From: Seison nebaliae
Lineage: Eukaryota > Rotifera > Pararotatoria > Seisonacea > Seisonidae
DNA length: 56,532 nt
Assembly (NCBI GenBank): GCA_023231475.1
Contig: JALJEE010001598.1
Coordinates: forward strand, 1-56,532
Direction: 5' to 3'
Position numbers and translations under genes: made by a program. Below the pieces are notes generated by a model. The model was given only the letters and a program-made list of their open reading frames with translations. It did no database searches and was not told the origin of the DNA. Below are positions 11,356 through 23,428 of this stretch, one piece after another. How positions within the stretch are numbered: the first letter of the stretch is position 1; each line of letters starts with the position of its first letter.

Positions 11356-12420
11356 TATCAGTAATCACTGTTGTTGTTGGGAATTCAATCAAATTTAATT
11401 AAATCTCTTTCAAAACCAATTAGTATTTACATCACTTCATTGATATAATTCGCCACTTCGAAGTACCTTCATCTCCTTGGTAAAGATACTTGATCATCAT
11501 CAACACATTAATCGTTCCTCCCATTAAAATAATTTTTTTGTTTATTTATAATAATATTTGAATAAATTTCATGATTTTCTCTTTACCATTACCAATTTTT
11601 ATAAGAACATCAATCATAATAATAGGTGACGAAGTTCGTAGCTCTAAAATAAATTTAATTATTTTCTTCAAATTGTCAAGTTTGTTTAAAATGATGGAAA
11701 AACACGTTAATATACAATTTCTGAACTAATTTTGATTATTGAGTATTTGGACCATTAAAAATTCATAATATTTCTAACATATTTCCTTGTGAATATTCAC
11801 GAATGATTTCTCTTTTATTAATGTGTTGGAATCCTCATTAAGGATAGTCGTTACATAACTGTATAAAAGTGAATAATTTAATGCTACCTCCATTCACAAT
11901 ATACATGTTCTTCTTTCGAATTAACAAATTGTAAGTGAAATCAATAGAAATTTATAAAATTTTTCTTTGTACAATCGATCACTTTAAACTGTTGTCACTC
12001 CAATCTTCCACGTCTCCTTCCTACTAATACTTCTCTTTACAATTTCAATCGATGTTGCTGTGGGAGAGCGTTTATGTAATTGGCTAACCATTATTCCACA
12101 TTTTCACATGAATGTGGAGGTAAGTGAACAAATAAGTGGAATGAATGAAACATTTCTTATTGTATGAGAGAAAGGTCAGCATTTATTATTCCCATTCAAT
12201 CTCCTTCATGGTCGTTAAACAAATGGGCAGTTTAGGTACATTCATTCCTTTCTCAAACTGATGAGTAAAAATGAAATGTAGAGGAGGCAGTACATATCTT
12301 CCTTCATATTTCCCAGAATGCGAAACACAAAAACTCCTTTTAAAAGAATTTTAATCAATTAACCATTATTCACATTTCCTAGTTAGAACTGCTAATTGTC
12401 GAGTTGGAAAGGTTTAGCTA
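11356..12420. other. intergenic between divergent SCAI and antistasin/WAP genes
   Basis: About 1 kb between two divergently transcribed genes, so both promoters should lie here. I see AT-rich sequence with no repeat or open frame that stands out. Confidence 0.5.
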
Positions 12421-14197
12421 ATGAAGTTGGCTTTCCAGCCAGCCACCTTCTTCTTCTTCTTCCTTCTGTCCATCGCATTAGTCGGAAGTTTCTTTTCATT
12501 CTCCTTCTTCAACTTCATTCTCCTTAGCAGGTGAGCCAAAATGTCCACGATGCAAAACGATGAGATGTCCATTGGGACAAATTGTCGATCCCGAAACTCA
12601 TTGCAAGTTATGTAGATGTCGCGAGACACTCGATTCGCCTTGTCAAGTTAAAACTATTCAAGTCAACTCTTTCTTCACTAAACTCAACTAGACGATAAGT
12701 TGTAAAGTGGATGAAACTTGTGTGGCAACAGACAACGGTTTACCCAAATGTCTACCAAGTTCCCAATTCGATTTTTTTTTTCAATTTCATTTAAATTTTT
12801 AAAAAAGAAATGGTGGAATTAGATAAATATTGTCCGGTTGCATTCAATTGCCCATCTTCACCATGTTCAACACATTCGCAATGTCAAGATAAATCTTCCC
12901 AATTATTATGTTGTCAAACAAAATGCGGATCTCAAGTTTTCCTCTCAAATTTCTCATCATAAATTCTTCATACTTCTTCTAAAGTGTGTCAAATCTTGCA
13001 ATAAAATGTTTTCATGTAATTTAGAATGTCCCGATGGACTGAAGGAGGACAAATATGGTTGTTCGATTTGTGAGTGTTACCAACCATGTACAAATTTCCA
13101 TTGTCGACGACAATACGAGTTTGAAATTTTTCTTTCTTCAAACAATTCTCTCCTTCTATAGATGTATTGAGATGAATACTCCACGATATTTATCAGATCG
13201 TTGGCTATTCTTCGATTCACCAATAACGGCCAATGTCGGACGTTATAGTATACCGAAGAAAATACCAATTTGTCGTAAAAGTTTCCTCAAATTTACTCAT
13301 TTGACAATTTAAAAATTTGTTCAGTTATCCGAAGTGGTTCCTGTCCGTTGAATGATGTGCCTTTATTGAAATCGTGTGCAAATACGAAATCATGCGAAGG
13401 GGACGGTGAATGCAATATTGGAGAGAAATGTTGCAAACATGAACGCTGTAGGAAAATATGTCGACGTTAGAAAAATTTCTAGTTTTTTTTTAATTTCGAT
13501 TTTTTTCCAGAACAATGTCCTTATTTGAACAATTGTTCATTGAAATGTAAATTCGGTCTGGAAATCCTGGCGAATGCGTGTATGACATGCAAATGTCATG
13601 ATCCTTGTGAAAAATCAAAATGTCCTCCCGGAAAAAAATGTCGTCCATTCACCAAAGATCGAGTTCAATGTGTCGATGGTTCTTCTTTCATAATCTCACA
13701 AATCATTTCCTCCGTTTTTTAAGAGAATAAATATGGACTGTGTCCTTCTAAAGGCAAAGTATCAATCAATATAACTGAAACGACATGCAATGTTGATGCT
13801 GATTGTAAGTGGACACATAAATGTTGTAAAAATTATGTGAATGGGAAGATCTGTGCAAGTTCTCCTTCAACTACTACCTAAAAAGGAATTAATTATTTTC
13901 CATTTCCTGTTCTTTCCAGTTCCTTGTGAGAAGACTAAATGCACCAATAATTGTTTCATGGGAAGTTATAAAGATGACGAATATGGATGTCCCACCTGCA
14001 AATGTAAATATGACGAATTGAAACAAGATAATATTATGCGATATTGTCCAGTTAGGAAATTGAATTGCTTCTAAATTTTTTTCAAAAATTGTTCTTAATT
14101 TTTTTTTTTATTTTAGATCGTCTGTCCAGCTAATATGAAATGTAGATGGAATGTACGATATAATATCCATCATCCAATGTGTGTGCCCATCACCTAA
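12421..14197 (+). CDS. secreted antistasin/WAP multidomain protein
   Basis: Eleven exons give 428 aa: 12421-12487, 12531-12646, 12692-12758, 12808-12935, 12985-13118, 13162-13280, 13325-13465, 13511-13678, 13724-13858, 13920-14050 and 14117-14197. The summed length is an exact multiple of three. Exon 1 is a signal peptide with a Phe-run core. Antistasin-type modules lie in exons 2, 5, 8 and 10 (for example CPDGLKEDKYGCSICEC and YGCPTCKC). Whey-acidic-protein modules lie between them: exons 4 and 7 have eight cysteines including the CC pair, and exon 9 has six. Both families are usually extracellular serine-protease inhibitors, so a secreted inhibitor is inferred. Every intron is 43-66 nt and begins GTT. 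Confidence 0.8.
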
Positions 14198-14345
14198 CAG
14201 AATTATCTAAATTTTATACAAACATTTTTATTAACTAATCTCATAAGTCAAAAGTATTTTATTTTTAATTTATTACAACGTTGAACCTAGATCATTTATT
14301 TTTTACCTTTTTTCGAAATTAACAATAAATATTTATCACCCAATC

Positions 14346-15759
14346 TCAATTAAGATCGTCTTTCATCTCATGTAAATATTGTTCAGTTCGTTTCATATTT
14401 TCAGCTAGTGACCGATGCATTTTGGAATTGCCTCGCAACTTTCCTCCGTAACTGTCTCGATAATCATTCGCTAATATCTGTTTTTTCGGTCTCAATTTAT
14501 TCTTATCCAAATCATTCAACACATCGACATTAATGAGATTCTTTGGCATATTCCCATCGATTGTATATCTCGGTCCTTTCTTCTTCTCCTTCTTCTGAGC
14601 GAGTTCGGGAAGACGAATATCGGAATTTGTAGAACGTCTCCTCGCTGCAGTTCGAATATTCCTTTCTTTCATTCTAATACGTTTCGATACAATTTTATTC
14701 TTAGCTCGACAATATCGATAGATGATGAGTGGGGAAATGATTGCCATTAATAACAATTGAATGATTGCTGTGACGGTTAACATGGCGATGCTCCAATTAC
14801 GATCACGTAGAAAAGTTGGTTGGAGAAAAATACTGTCGACATATTTGACGACAATTGGAACTAATTTTTCCTTAAAAGATCCATCGATAAATGAACTCAC
14901 TTTACCAAATTGAATATTTCGAATACCGCGCAAAATGGCCGCTAAATGATGAGAATGAAAGTGAAATAATTAAATATTAATTAATTAAAATAATTATTAA
15001 TTAAAAATATTATTAAACGATGACATGTTGGACAACGTAAATTGCCCAATTTTATGGGAGTAGTTAAATTACAATGGGAAGTTCCTTCACAAATTTGAGC
15101 TATTTAAATTTAAAACAGTATTTAAAATATTAATTATTAATTAATTAAAACCGTTAGTTAAATAATAATTATGAACAGTTACAAATAAAGTGTCTTGTCT
15201 TACACGACATTGAAGAAATGAATTTGATTGTAGATTAGCTCGATAAACTATGAGTGGACATGAAGCACGATCACATTTTTGAGAATCGAGAATATAATTA
15301 TGATCTGTGTCTTTTATCGTTTTCTTCAATTCATTCCTTCGATGTCGAAAAGTGAGAAATTTGGTGAATTCGACACGCTCCACTATCTGACTACTATGTC
15401 CTTGAATGACGATCCATTCAATGGAAGTTCTCCTCGTCACATCAGTCAAACGGAAACCACAATGTAATTTAACATAATTCTTATCATAAACAATCAGATT
15501 GTCACCTGACCTCAAAAAAATTTTAATTGAACAATGATTCATGATGATTGATAAAATGGAAACGATTCGAATATGTAAAAGGACCGAAATGTTTCGGATC
15601 GGTTATTTCTAATTTGAACGCACAATTCTGATCACTCGATAATGCCGTTTCAGGAATATGATTATTGAATGTCTTCAAAAGACAATTCATCGTCTTATCA
15701 CATCCTCCACCACCCAATAGTGTAAGAATAAAAAACAAATTTAATTTATAACAATTCAT
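14346..15759 (-). CDS. putative single-pass membrane protein, unknown family
   Basis: Four exons on the minus strand. Exon 1 starts at 15759 with a signal peptide (MNCYKLNLFFILTLLGGGGC). Exon 2 begins after an AG at about 15505 and encodes a Cys/Trp region (VKLHCGFRL, SIEWIVIQG, FLQCRV) that could be an Ig-like fold. A short exon at about 15103-15030 encodes ICEGTSHCNLTTPI and NLRCPTCH. The last exon (14940-14346) has a transmembrane segment (AMLTVTAIIQLLLMAIISPL) and a basic cytoplasmic tail of about 120 aa. All three introns start GTT. The ATG lies only about 41 nt after the UCHL5 stop on the same strand. The CEGTSHC stretch hints at a SUEL-type lectin fold, but I cannot assign a family. 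Confidence 0.6.
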
Positions 15760-15800
15760 GGCAAATTTTTTCATTTGCCCCTTTATCTTTTTTGTAACAA

Positions 15801-16778
15801 TTAAAATTTTTGCGCTGACAAAAGTTTGGCACGACGATTTCGAATCTCTTTCGCTTTCCCTAATCTCTCCTTCAAAATTCCACATTTCGCCATCCAATTT
15901 ATTAAGACGACTACCGTCGGCACATAATTGTGACATCGTCGAATATTATCTTGATCTCGACGATTCTTTTTCTCCTCTTCTTGTTGGAGAGCGAATTGTA
16001 ATTTCATCATTTCTTCGTCAGCCTCTTCTGTCGTCTCTTGAGCTAATTCTCCCACTCGTTCCACAATTTCAAGAGCAGTCGAATATTTCAAATACATCAA
16101 ATTGAAACGAATTTCACTTCCATAACTCTGATACATGTCCATTCGTTTGGAGATGATTCCACTCGCAGATGTCAACCAGTTGTCACCGGAATAAGTTCCA
16201 TGATCGATCGGATGAGATCTCGTTCCGTCCAATTCAATAATGTGCTTCTCAAAAGGAATATAAGCGACAAAATGGAAAACATCTTCTTTTTTCCCTGTCA
16301 ATCCTTTCACCGGTTGTGATAATTGATGAATTCTTGCATATTTATTATGGACGAGACGAATATGATCCGAATTTGTGAGAGCTTCACCTTTCATTCGAGA
16401 AGAGAATTCGCCCGTAAATTCCTTAAATTCCGTCAACGTTTTCCCTATTTCGATTTTGTCGTCTCGAATATTCAAAAGAATACTCAAAATGGCTTGTGTA
16501 GCACAAGCATTTTGGATGACTTGTTCAGCGAAGAATAACTTCTCTAAAAGCTCACCATCTTTCAGGTATTTCCCACCAGTCATCGGTTGGCCACCTTTGT
16601 CCTTCTGGAGATTGGACCACTTAAATAAGAAAATTAATCCGTAAGATGATTTTATCGAATTTAACGTCGCCTCATCCATCGAATATAATTCATCCACCTC
16701 CAATTTATTACAACCCAATTCCCCAATGAGATGTGTAAATAATCCCGGGTCCGACTCTATCAAACACCATTCCTCCAT
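15801..16778 (-). CDS. UCHL5: UCHL5/UCH37, proteasome-associated deubiquitinase
   Basis: 325 aa, intronless; human UCHL5 has 329 aa. It is a cysteine protease of the UCH (C12) family that trims ubiquitin chains at the 19S proteasome, and in mammals also works with INO80. The catalytic residues are visible: Gln86 (FFAEQ), Cys92 (QNACATQAIL), His169 (DVFHFVAY) and Asp184 (IELDGT). The C-terminal ULD tail follows a coiled segment and contains DNIRRCHNYVPTVV, matching the human RRKHNYLPF block that binds RPN13. All key residues are present, so it is likely active. The stop is very close to the start of the next gene on the same strand. Confidence 0.95.
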   Translation of the reverse strand: MEEWCLIESDPGLFTHLIGELGCNKLEVDELYSMDEATLNSIKSSYGLIFLFKWSNLQKDKGGQPMTGGKYLKDGELLEKLFFAEQVIQNACATQAILSILLNIRDDKIEIGKTLTEFKEFTGEFSSRMKGEALTNSDHIRLVHNKYARIHQLSQPVKGLTGKKEDVFHFVAYIPFEKHIIELDGTRSHPIDHGTYSGDNWLTSASGIISKRMDMYQSYGSEIRFNLMYLKYSTALEIVERVGELAQETTEEADEEMMKLQFALQQEEEKKNRRDQDNIRRCHNYVPTVVVLINWMAKCGILKERLGKAKEIRNRRAKLLSAQKF

Positions 16779-17462
16779 GAATCTTTTTAGTTAGAAGAAA
16801 TACAGTCAATCAAATTTTTACAAACGCATCCACTAAATAAACTTTTCAAAAAGCTTACTCTTCATCTACATTCCAACTATCATTATCTTCTTTAATAAGG
16901 TAAAAAATTCAAATTATAAAAAATTTCATTTTTCATCTCCTACATTTCATAACTACACAAAATATAACCCTTATTTCAATATTTTTAATTTCTCTTCCGA
17001 TTCTATAATATATTCTTCTATTTACATATAAATTTTCACGGAGTTAATCAATTGAAATTATTCAAGAAATTATACAAAATTTGTTTTTTACGTTAACTTC
17101 AAAATTATAAGAAAATTACTATTGGCGTAAGAAAACTATTATTGTGTAAGAAATGTTTCATTAAACATTGCTGTTAAATTAATTAATTAAACTAACCCTA
17201 AAATTGACAGAGGGGAATGTTTTCAGATTGAAATTTTTGGAGAAGAAACTATAAAATTAATAAATGATAAGTATAAATGATAAGAGTATAAATTGAAAAG
17301 AAAGATAACAGATTTCAAAATAATTTTCTTATTTAAATTAAATGAAATAAATAAAAAATATTAAATGGAAATATTATACTGTTCTCCATTCAATCGTTGG
17401 CCATTACATGAAAATCAAATAGAAGAGAAATATCAAAGTTCATTCTTTTCCAATTAAATGTG
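16779..17462. other. intergenic between divergent UCHL5 and VPS39
   Basis: About 680 bases of AT-rich sequence between two divergent genes. A 30-codon open frame from an ATG at about 17365 on the + strand ends before the VPS39 start and could be an upstream ORF. No other feature seen. Confidence 0.45.
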
Positions 17463-20400
17463 ATGGAGGATTACGAATTGTTTGAACGAGGTCATCATAA
17501 CCTCTTGTTCGAATCGACAAATTATTCGATCGATTCTTTCGCTTATTTCCGTTAGATTTTCATGTGGAATATTTTCATGATTCTCTTCGATATTTCTAGG
17601 AAATAAATTATATTTCGCTTGTCAGAACGATGTGATCAATTACAAATTAGAAGGTGAAATTAAAAATCTGTTGAAATTCATTAATTGATGTAAAATTGAA
17701 AATTGCAGAAGGAAAAATTGAGATGATGAATCGATATCAAAATGTTCTGAAGAAGAAAGTGACACAAATGATGATCGCTGAGGAATTGGCACAAATTCTC
17801 GTGGTGACGAATGGTTGAGAATTTGATTCTTTTTTTTTTAAATTTAATTTTAATATTTCAGATTATTTATTGACATGTCACACATTCTCCAATTTCACTC
17901 AATCACCAATCACCGTCATAAAAGATGTGAAATTTATCGATCTTGATGTTATTTCTATTTAATCATTTCTAATTATTAATTCTAATTAGACTGATGATAA
18001 TCGAAATACTTATCTGTTAATCGCGAATAAAAGAAATTATAGTATTCAATTATTCAAATGGACGGGACAAGATTTCTTCCAACAAACAGTTAAATTCTTT
18101 AATAATTTAAATTAAATAATTAACGCTTAATTTAATAATCATTAATTGAAGGCTCTTTCGTTACCGGGAGCGATAAAATCGGCAAAATTATGTGGGAAGA
18201 GTGTCTATGTTTATGTTGATCGTGAAGGATATTATCAGATCGATATTCAAAGTGGAGCAGCACAACAATTATATGGAAGTAATGGAAATGTTCCACCCAT
18301 TATCGAGACAATCAAATTACAAAATACTGAACGTGATCGATCAATGAGATTATGCATTCTCCAACTATCCAAAGATTCCGTCACCACCAAATCCAAAGAG
18401 AGTTCCAGTGTTGGATTGATATTCGACGAGAATAAAACTTTGTTGACCGACATCGATAATCAAATGACGTGGTCGCAAAATCCGACGAAATTGATATTTC
18501 TCCATCCATTCGTCATCGGTTTTCTCATCGTTTCTTTTTCATTTAAATTCATTTTTTGTTTTCAGGAATTAGTCGTGAGAAAGTACAAATTAAACGATTA
18601 TATGGATTGTTGAAAATGTTGGATAAATTCGAGTATGGTCAATTGGATGTGAAACATATTCAAAATGTCGATGTTTATGCTTTTGTTCGGAGATCCAAAT
18701 CGGAAATGAAACAATTAATTCCCATCAAACATGTGACTGTGGATGAGATGTTGGTGAATTCTCTTTTTTCTTGTATTGGAAATTTTTATTTTTTAATTTA
18801 ATATTTTTTTCAATATTTTTTTCATTTTTAATCAATAGAAATCAATCGATATTCGTCGCTGGTGATCATCGAATGATTAGTATTCAGAAGAAGACGTCAC
18901 ATCAAATTCAACAATATCTCAAATCGAAACGGGAATATGAAACATTGAGAGAATTAATCGAAGAAGATTTACATATTGACGAATTGGAAAAAAAAGATCA
19001 TTTTTTCACTCTCAATAATTTGACTGCGAATTCTCATTTCGGCAACGGGAATTATGGTGCAGCATTCCGTTTATTCAAAGAAGTTCGAACTGATCCAACA
19101 CATATCCTTCATCTCCGTCCTGAATTGTTACCGTCCTCGATAAAAATGGAAAATGAGATATTGGAACATTTATCGATTATGGTCATCGAATCGATTCGAG
19201 ACGATAATCGTCGGAATGATGAACGAATGATTAAACGAATTCAAAACGACGAAACTTTAGAAGAAATGACGAATTTTTTGAAATTTCATCGATCGGAATT
19301 ATTGAAAAAAATGGAAACGATTCAAAACGATTTCGATCCAGAATTCAATCCATTATTGAAGGAACAGAAACCAGTCGATTCGGCTCGTATTTGTCTCATT
19401 CTTATCGATACGGCAATGATGAAAATTTTCATAGGAACAAAAGAATTTGGGAAATTTATTGATCATCCGAAAAATTCCGTTCCGATAAATGAAGTTGAAA
19501 TGGTGATCGGTTTCCAAGAGAATGAATGGGAGGAAATGGATTGGAAGAATTTAGCGAGTTTTTATTTCAATAAAAAATCATATGGGAAATGTTTCGATTT
19601 ATTAAGAAAGAGATTGAAGACGAATGTGAATGAAACGATTTTGGAATATTTGTCAAGAATTGATGATAAACATATCGATATTCTATTCGAACAATCTATT
19701 CAATTAATTAGGAGAAATAATAATATAATTTATGATTTATTTCCGTTGAATTCACCAAAATGTTTAGCAGCAATTCATACGGAAGAAATCATCAAATTCA
19801 TTGAACGAACGATACCCAACGAATTAAGAGATTATCTTCTCCATCTCAAAGAGAATTGGAAAGAATTGTCAATGGAAAATTGTCGATTAATAAACGGAAA
19901 ATTAATTTTGACTTTATTCGGAATTCTTTTAGAATTTATTCAAATGAAAAATGTGAGTTTATCAGAGAAACAAGTTAATAATTATACCAATCAATTAATG
20001 ACAATTATTACGAATGATGACGAGGAATATGATGGAAAGGAAATCATTCATCAATTAAATGTTCATCCAATCACGTCAGTTATGACGAAAATCGATATTT
20101 CACCATCAATTATTACCACATGTCATTATCTGATTTTGGTGAAAGTTCACGTTTATGGACAATTACATCTACATAATGACTCGTTGGATTTACTCATCAC
20201 GCAATTGAATGACGAGAATGCACTACACGAATATCTCGATCGACATTGTCATTCATCCACCATCGAAAATGTTTCCTTCAATTTTCCTGTTCCTCTAACG
20301 AAATTTCCAGTTAACAATGGCGTTGGTGAAGTGTTTGTTGAAGGAGAAGAAAGAAGAAATGTTAGTGAAAGTTCTTGATAATAGAATGATTTATTGGATG

Positions 20401-20847
20401 GATAAATCGATGGACAATTGTCAGGAGAAGATCGGGAAAATTAAAGAAATTCTCAATCTCATCAAAAAATCCCAATTGAATGTTTCGTTGAGAAAAACGA
20501 AAAATTTCATCATCTCTTCTCTAGGTCTTATCGAGAAGAATTTAAAAGAACTTTATTTGCAGAAAACTTTATTACAAACACAACAATTATCTGTTAGAGA
20601 TTTTTTTCATTTGTTTTTTAAATTTTTGTATTGGAAAAGTTGGAAGAGAAAAGAATCGCAGCTGAAAGTGAAGTTTTCATTCTACGAGAAAATACGACAT
20701 GCGCTATTTGCATGAGAAGAATACGTATTAATGAATGGTTAATTTTCTTCATTTATTCTCCATAATTTCATTAAAACATTTAGTGCATTCATCAAATATC
20801 GAAATAAGAATTCGGTTGTTCATTTTGGTTGTCATAAAGAGAATTAA
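17463..20847 (+). CDS. VPS39: VPS39/Vam6, HOPS tethering complex subunit
   Basis: Eleven exons give 808 aa: 17463-17550, 17600-17653, 17709-17813, 17862-17947, 17990-18088, 18152-18518, 18566-18749, 18839-20270, 20311-20592, 20640-20737 and 20784-20847. All exon phases agree. VPS39 is the HOPS subunit that links late endosomes and lysosomes through Rab7. The N-terminal exons encode a citron-homology/beta-propeller region; SIFVAGDHRMISI and QIQQYLKSKREYE match its end. The large exon carries the clathrin-repeat block with FKEVRTDPTHILHLRPELLP, diagnostic for VPS39. The C-terminus has a zinc-binding motif (TTCAICMRRIRINEC, then SAFIKYRN-type and VVHFGCHKE). The start is chosen at 17463 because MEDYELFERG resembles the family N-terminus. 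TGFBRAP1 is the nearest alternative but fits less well. Confidence 0.88.
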
Positions 20848-20983
20848 GAAGCCTTTTTAAATTCTTTTTATTACGAAATTTTTTTAAATTAAATTATATT
20901 TATTTCTTGAAATATATTTAATTAAATTTCATTTATTTTTTGAAATATTTCAAATTAAAATTTAGAATTAATATTGAAATAAA

Positions 20984-21515
20984 TTGAAAAGAGAAAAAAA
21001 GATGAGTACGTCAAATATTGAAAACTGCGACTCACTTTCCAAATCTATTAGTTCTATCGTGGCTCATCAGCTGCAAAATGTGGAGTTAGAAATCTTCCAC
21101 GTACAAAGAGCATATAACCGAGCAATACGTATGTTACTCGGATGTGGCAAGCCTTTTAATAGAGCATTTATGTTCCATGTTAGCGGTCTGAAACCTTTGC
21201 CACTTCTCTTAAGTGGAACGATACTTGAGAATACTCGATTCTGTTGCGACTTCCGAACTCGCCGTACCGTCTTTCGTTCAGTGTGAAAAATTTGTTTCAC
21301 TGCTAAGTTTTTTTTGTCATTACTAAGGTTTAATTACTCCTAATACCATAAATGATTTCCGAATTCTACTGTCAAATTTTAACATATTATTTCATGTGCC
21401 TGATTTGCTGCTTTCAAGAATAGATCAGACCAAATCATTTATTTCCGATGATTCACCTAGTGAGTTATCTTATTTTCTTCTTCATTTACCCCCTGGGAAT
21501 TTGGTTTTATAATAA
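20984..21515 (+). pseudogene. LINE reverse-transcriptase C-terminus and 3' end
   Basis: The frame 20984-21286 contains a LINE RT thumb/post-RT stretch (YNRAIRMLLGCGKPFNRAFM). After a frameshift an open frame from about 21330 runs to a TAA near 21512 (GLITPNTINDFRILL, then ELSYFLLHLPPGNLVL). It is followed by TAATAAAA. The ending matches the element at 1-143. It is truncated at the 5' end, as is usual for LINE insertions, and is inactive. Confidence 0.7.
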
Positions 21516-22538
21516 AAAAAAATTCGTTTAACCTCTTAATTTTGTTTAGTGAAGTTCAATTAATTTAATTTTCTTTTAATTTTAATTCAATTAATTTTCT
21601 CAAATAAAAATTCATATGAAGAATTTACTTTGATAATAATTCACTTCCAAATGACATATCGAGATAATTGGAAGTCGATTAGGACGATTGAAGATCAATT
21701 AATTCGTTTTAGTCTCTCAACTATTATTAATATTGATAACAATAAAAGTATAATTGGAGAATAATTTGAATAATTTTAAATTGAATTGATGAATAATAAA
21801 ATTAAATTCTAATTTGATCATCTTTTAATAAAGAACGATTGGAATAATATAAATTTAACTGTTCTATCTACTATTTCTCATTTCCCTTCACAATTTGCTT
21901 TTTGTCAAAATATTGTTACATAATATTCCGTCATTCGTTTAGAGGAAGCGCAAAAGAAAATATGAGGCAACCTCATTTCTTTCATACATTTCCAATTGAA
22001 CCATTTTACAAAAAAACAAACACCATTTTTTTTTCACTCCTTTTTTCTATTCATTGAAATTTATTGATGAAGTTTTATGTTTTCAGACGAGCGATTCAAT
22101 AGCTGTCAGAGGTGTGTGTGGGTTGACAATAGTCATGTTTATAATTCGTTTCTCCTACTTATTTATGGGTATGTCATTTCCGTTTTATTCTCAAATTATC
22201 ATTTTCACCTTTCAATTCACGTTGACGTCCGAAAAAAAAAGAGCGAGAAAAAAAAGCGTAGGTGTATTATCGGATAGAAATAAATATATCTCGTCTCTTA
22301 AAAGTGCCTCTTGAGATAGGGATAGAGTTTGGTGAATATGATTGGAGAGGATAGAAATTCAATTTGAATAGAAAGCTATGTGAAATATTTTCTTATTGAT
22401 GATCAGGTCTTATAATTTCACATTTGTTTTGACGATGTTCATCTTCACATATTAACGTATGGAATGATTAATCTGTTGAAGTCGTTTTATATTTAATCAG
22501 AAACGAGAAAAAAATCTTTTCTAAATTAAGTCAACAAA
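21516..22538. other. intergenic upstream of the copper transporter gene
   Basis: AT-rich sequence with long A and T runs and no recognisable gene. It should contain the promoter and 5' UTR of the copper transporter gene. The open frames at 22054-22314 have no motif. Confidence 0.5.
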
Positions 22539-23303
22539 ATGATGGATCATTCGAAAATGGATCATTCAAAAATGAATCATTCGATGGCTCCAATGGATCA
22601 CTTAGGAATGGATCATGGTACCATGATGGGAATGGATCATTCAGGAATGATGATGTATTTCCATACAGGAATGAATGAAGTTATTCTATTCAAATGGTGG
22701 AAGACGGATGATCATATCGGAATATTTCTCTTTTCATGTTTCATTCTTTTCGTCATGGGATTCCTGTATGAAGGATTAAAGTATTTCCGAGAATATCTCT
22801 ATCAACTTGACAATATGAACATGTTGAGTTGTGGTCGTTCTTCCCAATACTCACTCGCCAACAACAACAACAACAATAATATTGATAATAATAATAATAA
22901 TAATGACGAATCGTCACGAGTTCAAATTTTACCATCAAATAATCATCAGCCGAATTCGGAGCAGAATATCAATAATTGTTGTTCGGGGGGTGATGGTGAA
23001 AAATCATCTCCCGCAACCACCACACCATTCATTCCAGCCAATAACGACCAAATACGGTTAGATGAACGATGTCATTGTTCAACCATCAGAAAGAAACGAC
23101 AAGTGATGATGAGTCCCTTACATTTGTATCAGACAATTCTACATATCGTACAATTCGTTCTCGCATATCTCCTCATGTTGGCGTTTATGACGTATAATGT
23201 TTGGATTGGAATGGCAATTTCATTAGGAGCTGGTTTCGGTTATTTCTCATTCGGATGGCGTCGTCAAGTTCTTACTCAAACTGACAACGACCATTGTCAT
23301 TAA
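22539..23303 (+). CDS. CTR1: CTR1-type high-affinity copper transporter
   Basis: 254 aa, intronless. CTR proteins form trimers that import Cu(I) across the plasma membrane. The first 40 residues are a Met/His-rich ectodomain (MDHSKMDHSKMNHS and repeats) that captures copper. The first transmembrane segment follows FKWWKTDDH. The second and third are at about residues 195-240 and contain the MxxxM filter (MLAFM) and the GxxxG packing motif (GAGFG). The protein ends in HCH, the metal-binding tail of the family. The cytoplasmic loop is unusually long and contains Asn runs encoded by AAC/AAT repeats. An AATAAA lies at 23407-23412, about 105 bases after the stop. Confidence 0.95.
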   Translation: MMDHSKMDHSKMNHSMAPMDHLGMDHGTMMGMDHSGMMMYFHTGMNEVILFKWWKTDDHIGIFLFSCFILFVMGFLYEGLKYFREYLYQLDNMNMLSCGRSSQYSLANNNNNNNIDNNNNNNDESSRVQILPSNNHQPNSEQNINNCCSGGDGEKSSPATTTPFIPANNDQIRLDERCHCSTIRKKRQVMMSPLHLYQTILHIVQFVLAYLLMLAFMTYNVWIGMAISLGAGFGYFSFGWRRQVLTQTDNDHCH

Positions 23304-23428
23304 TTTCACGAACTTTCTTTTTTGCTATCAGTTAATTTATCTCATTTTATCTTTTCAATTTTAAAACAATCTCCAAATTTTACATTTTTTTTCCATTTTA
23401 TTTCATAATAAATCATATTAATTAATTA

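Noticed and set aside
22054-22314. 86-aa frame upstream of CTR1
   Set aside because: Overlaps another frame, has no motif and lies in the likely promoter/5' UTR.
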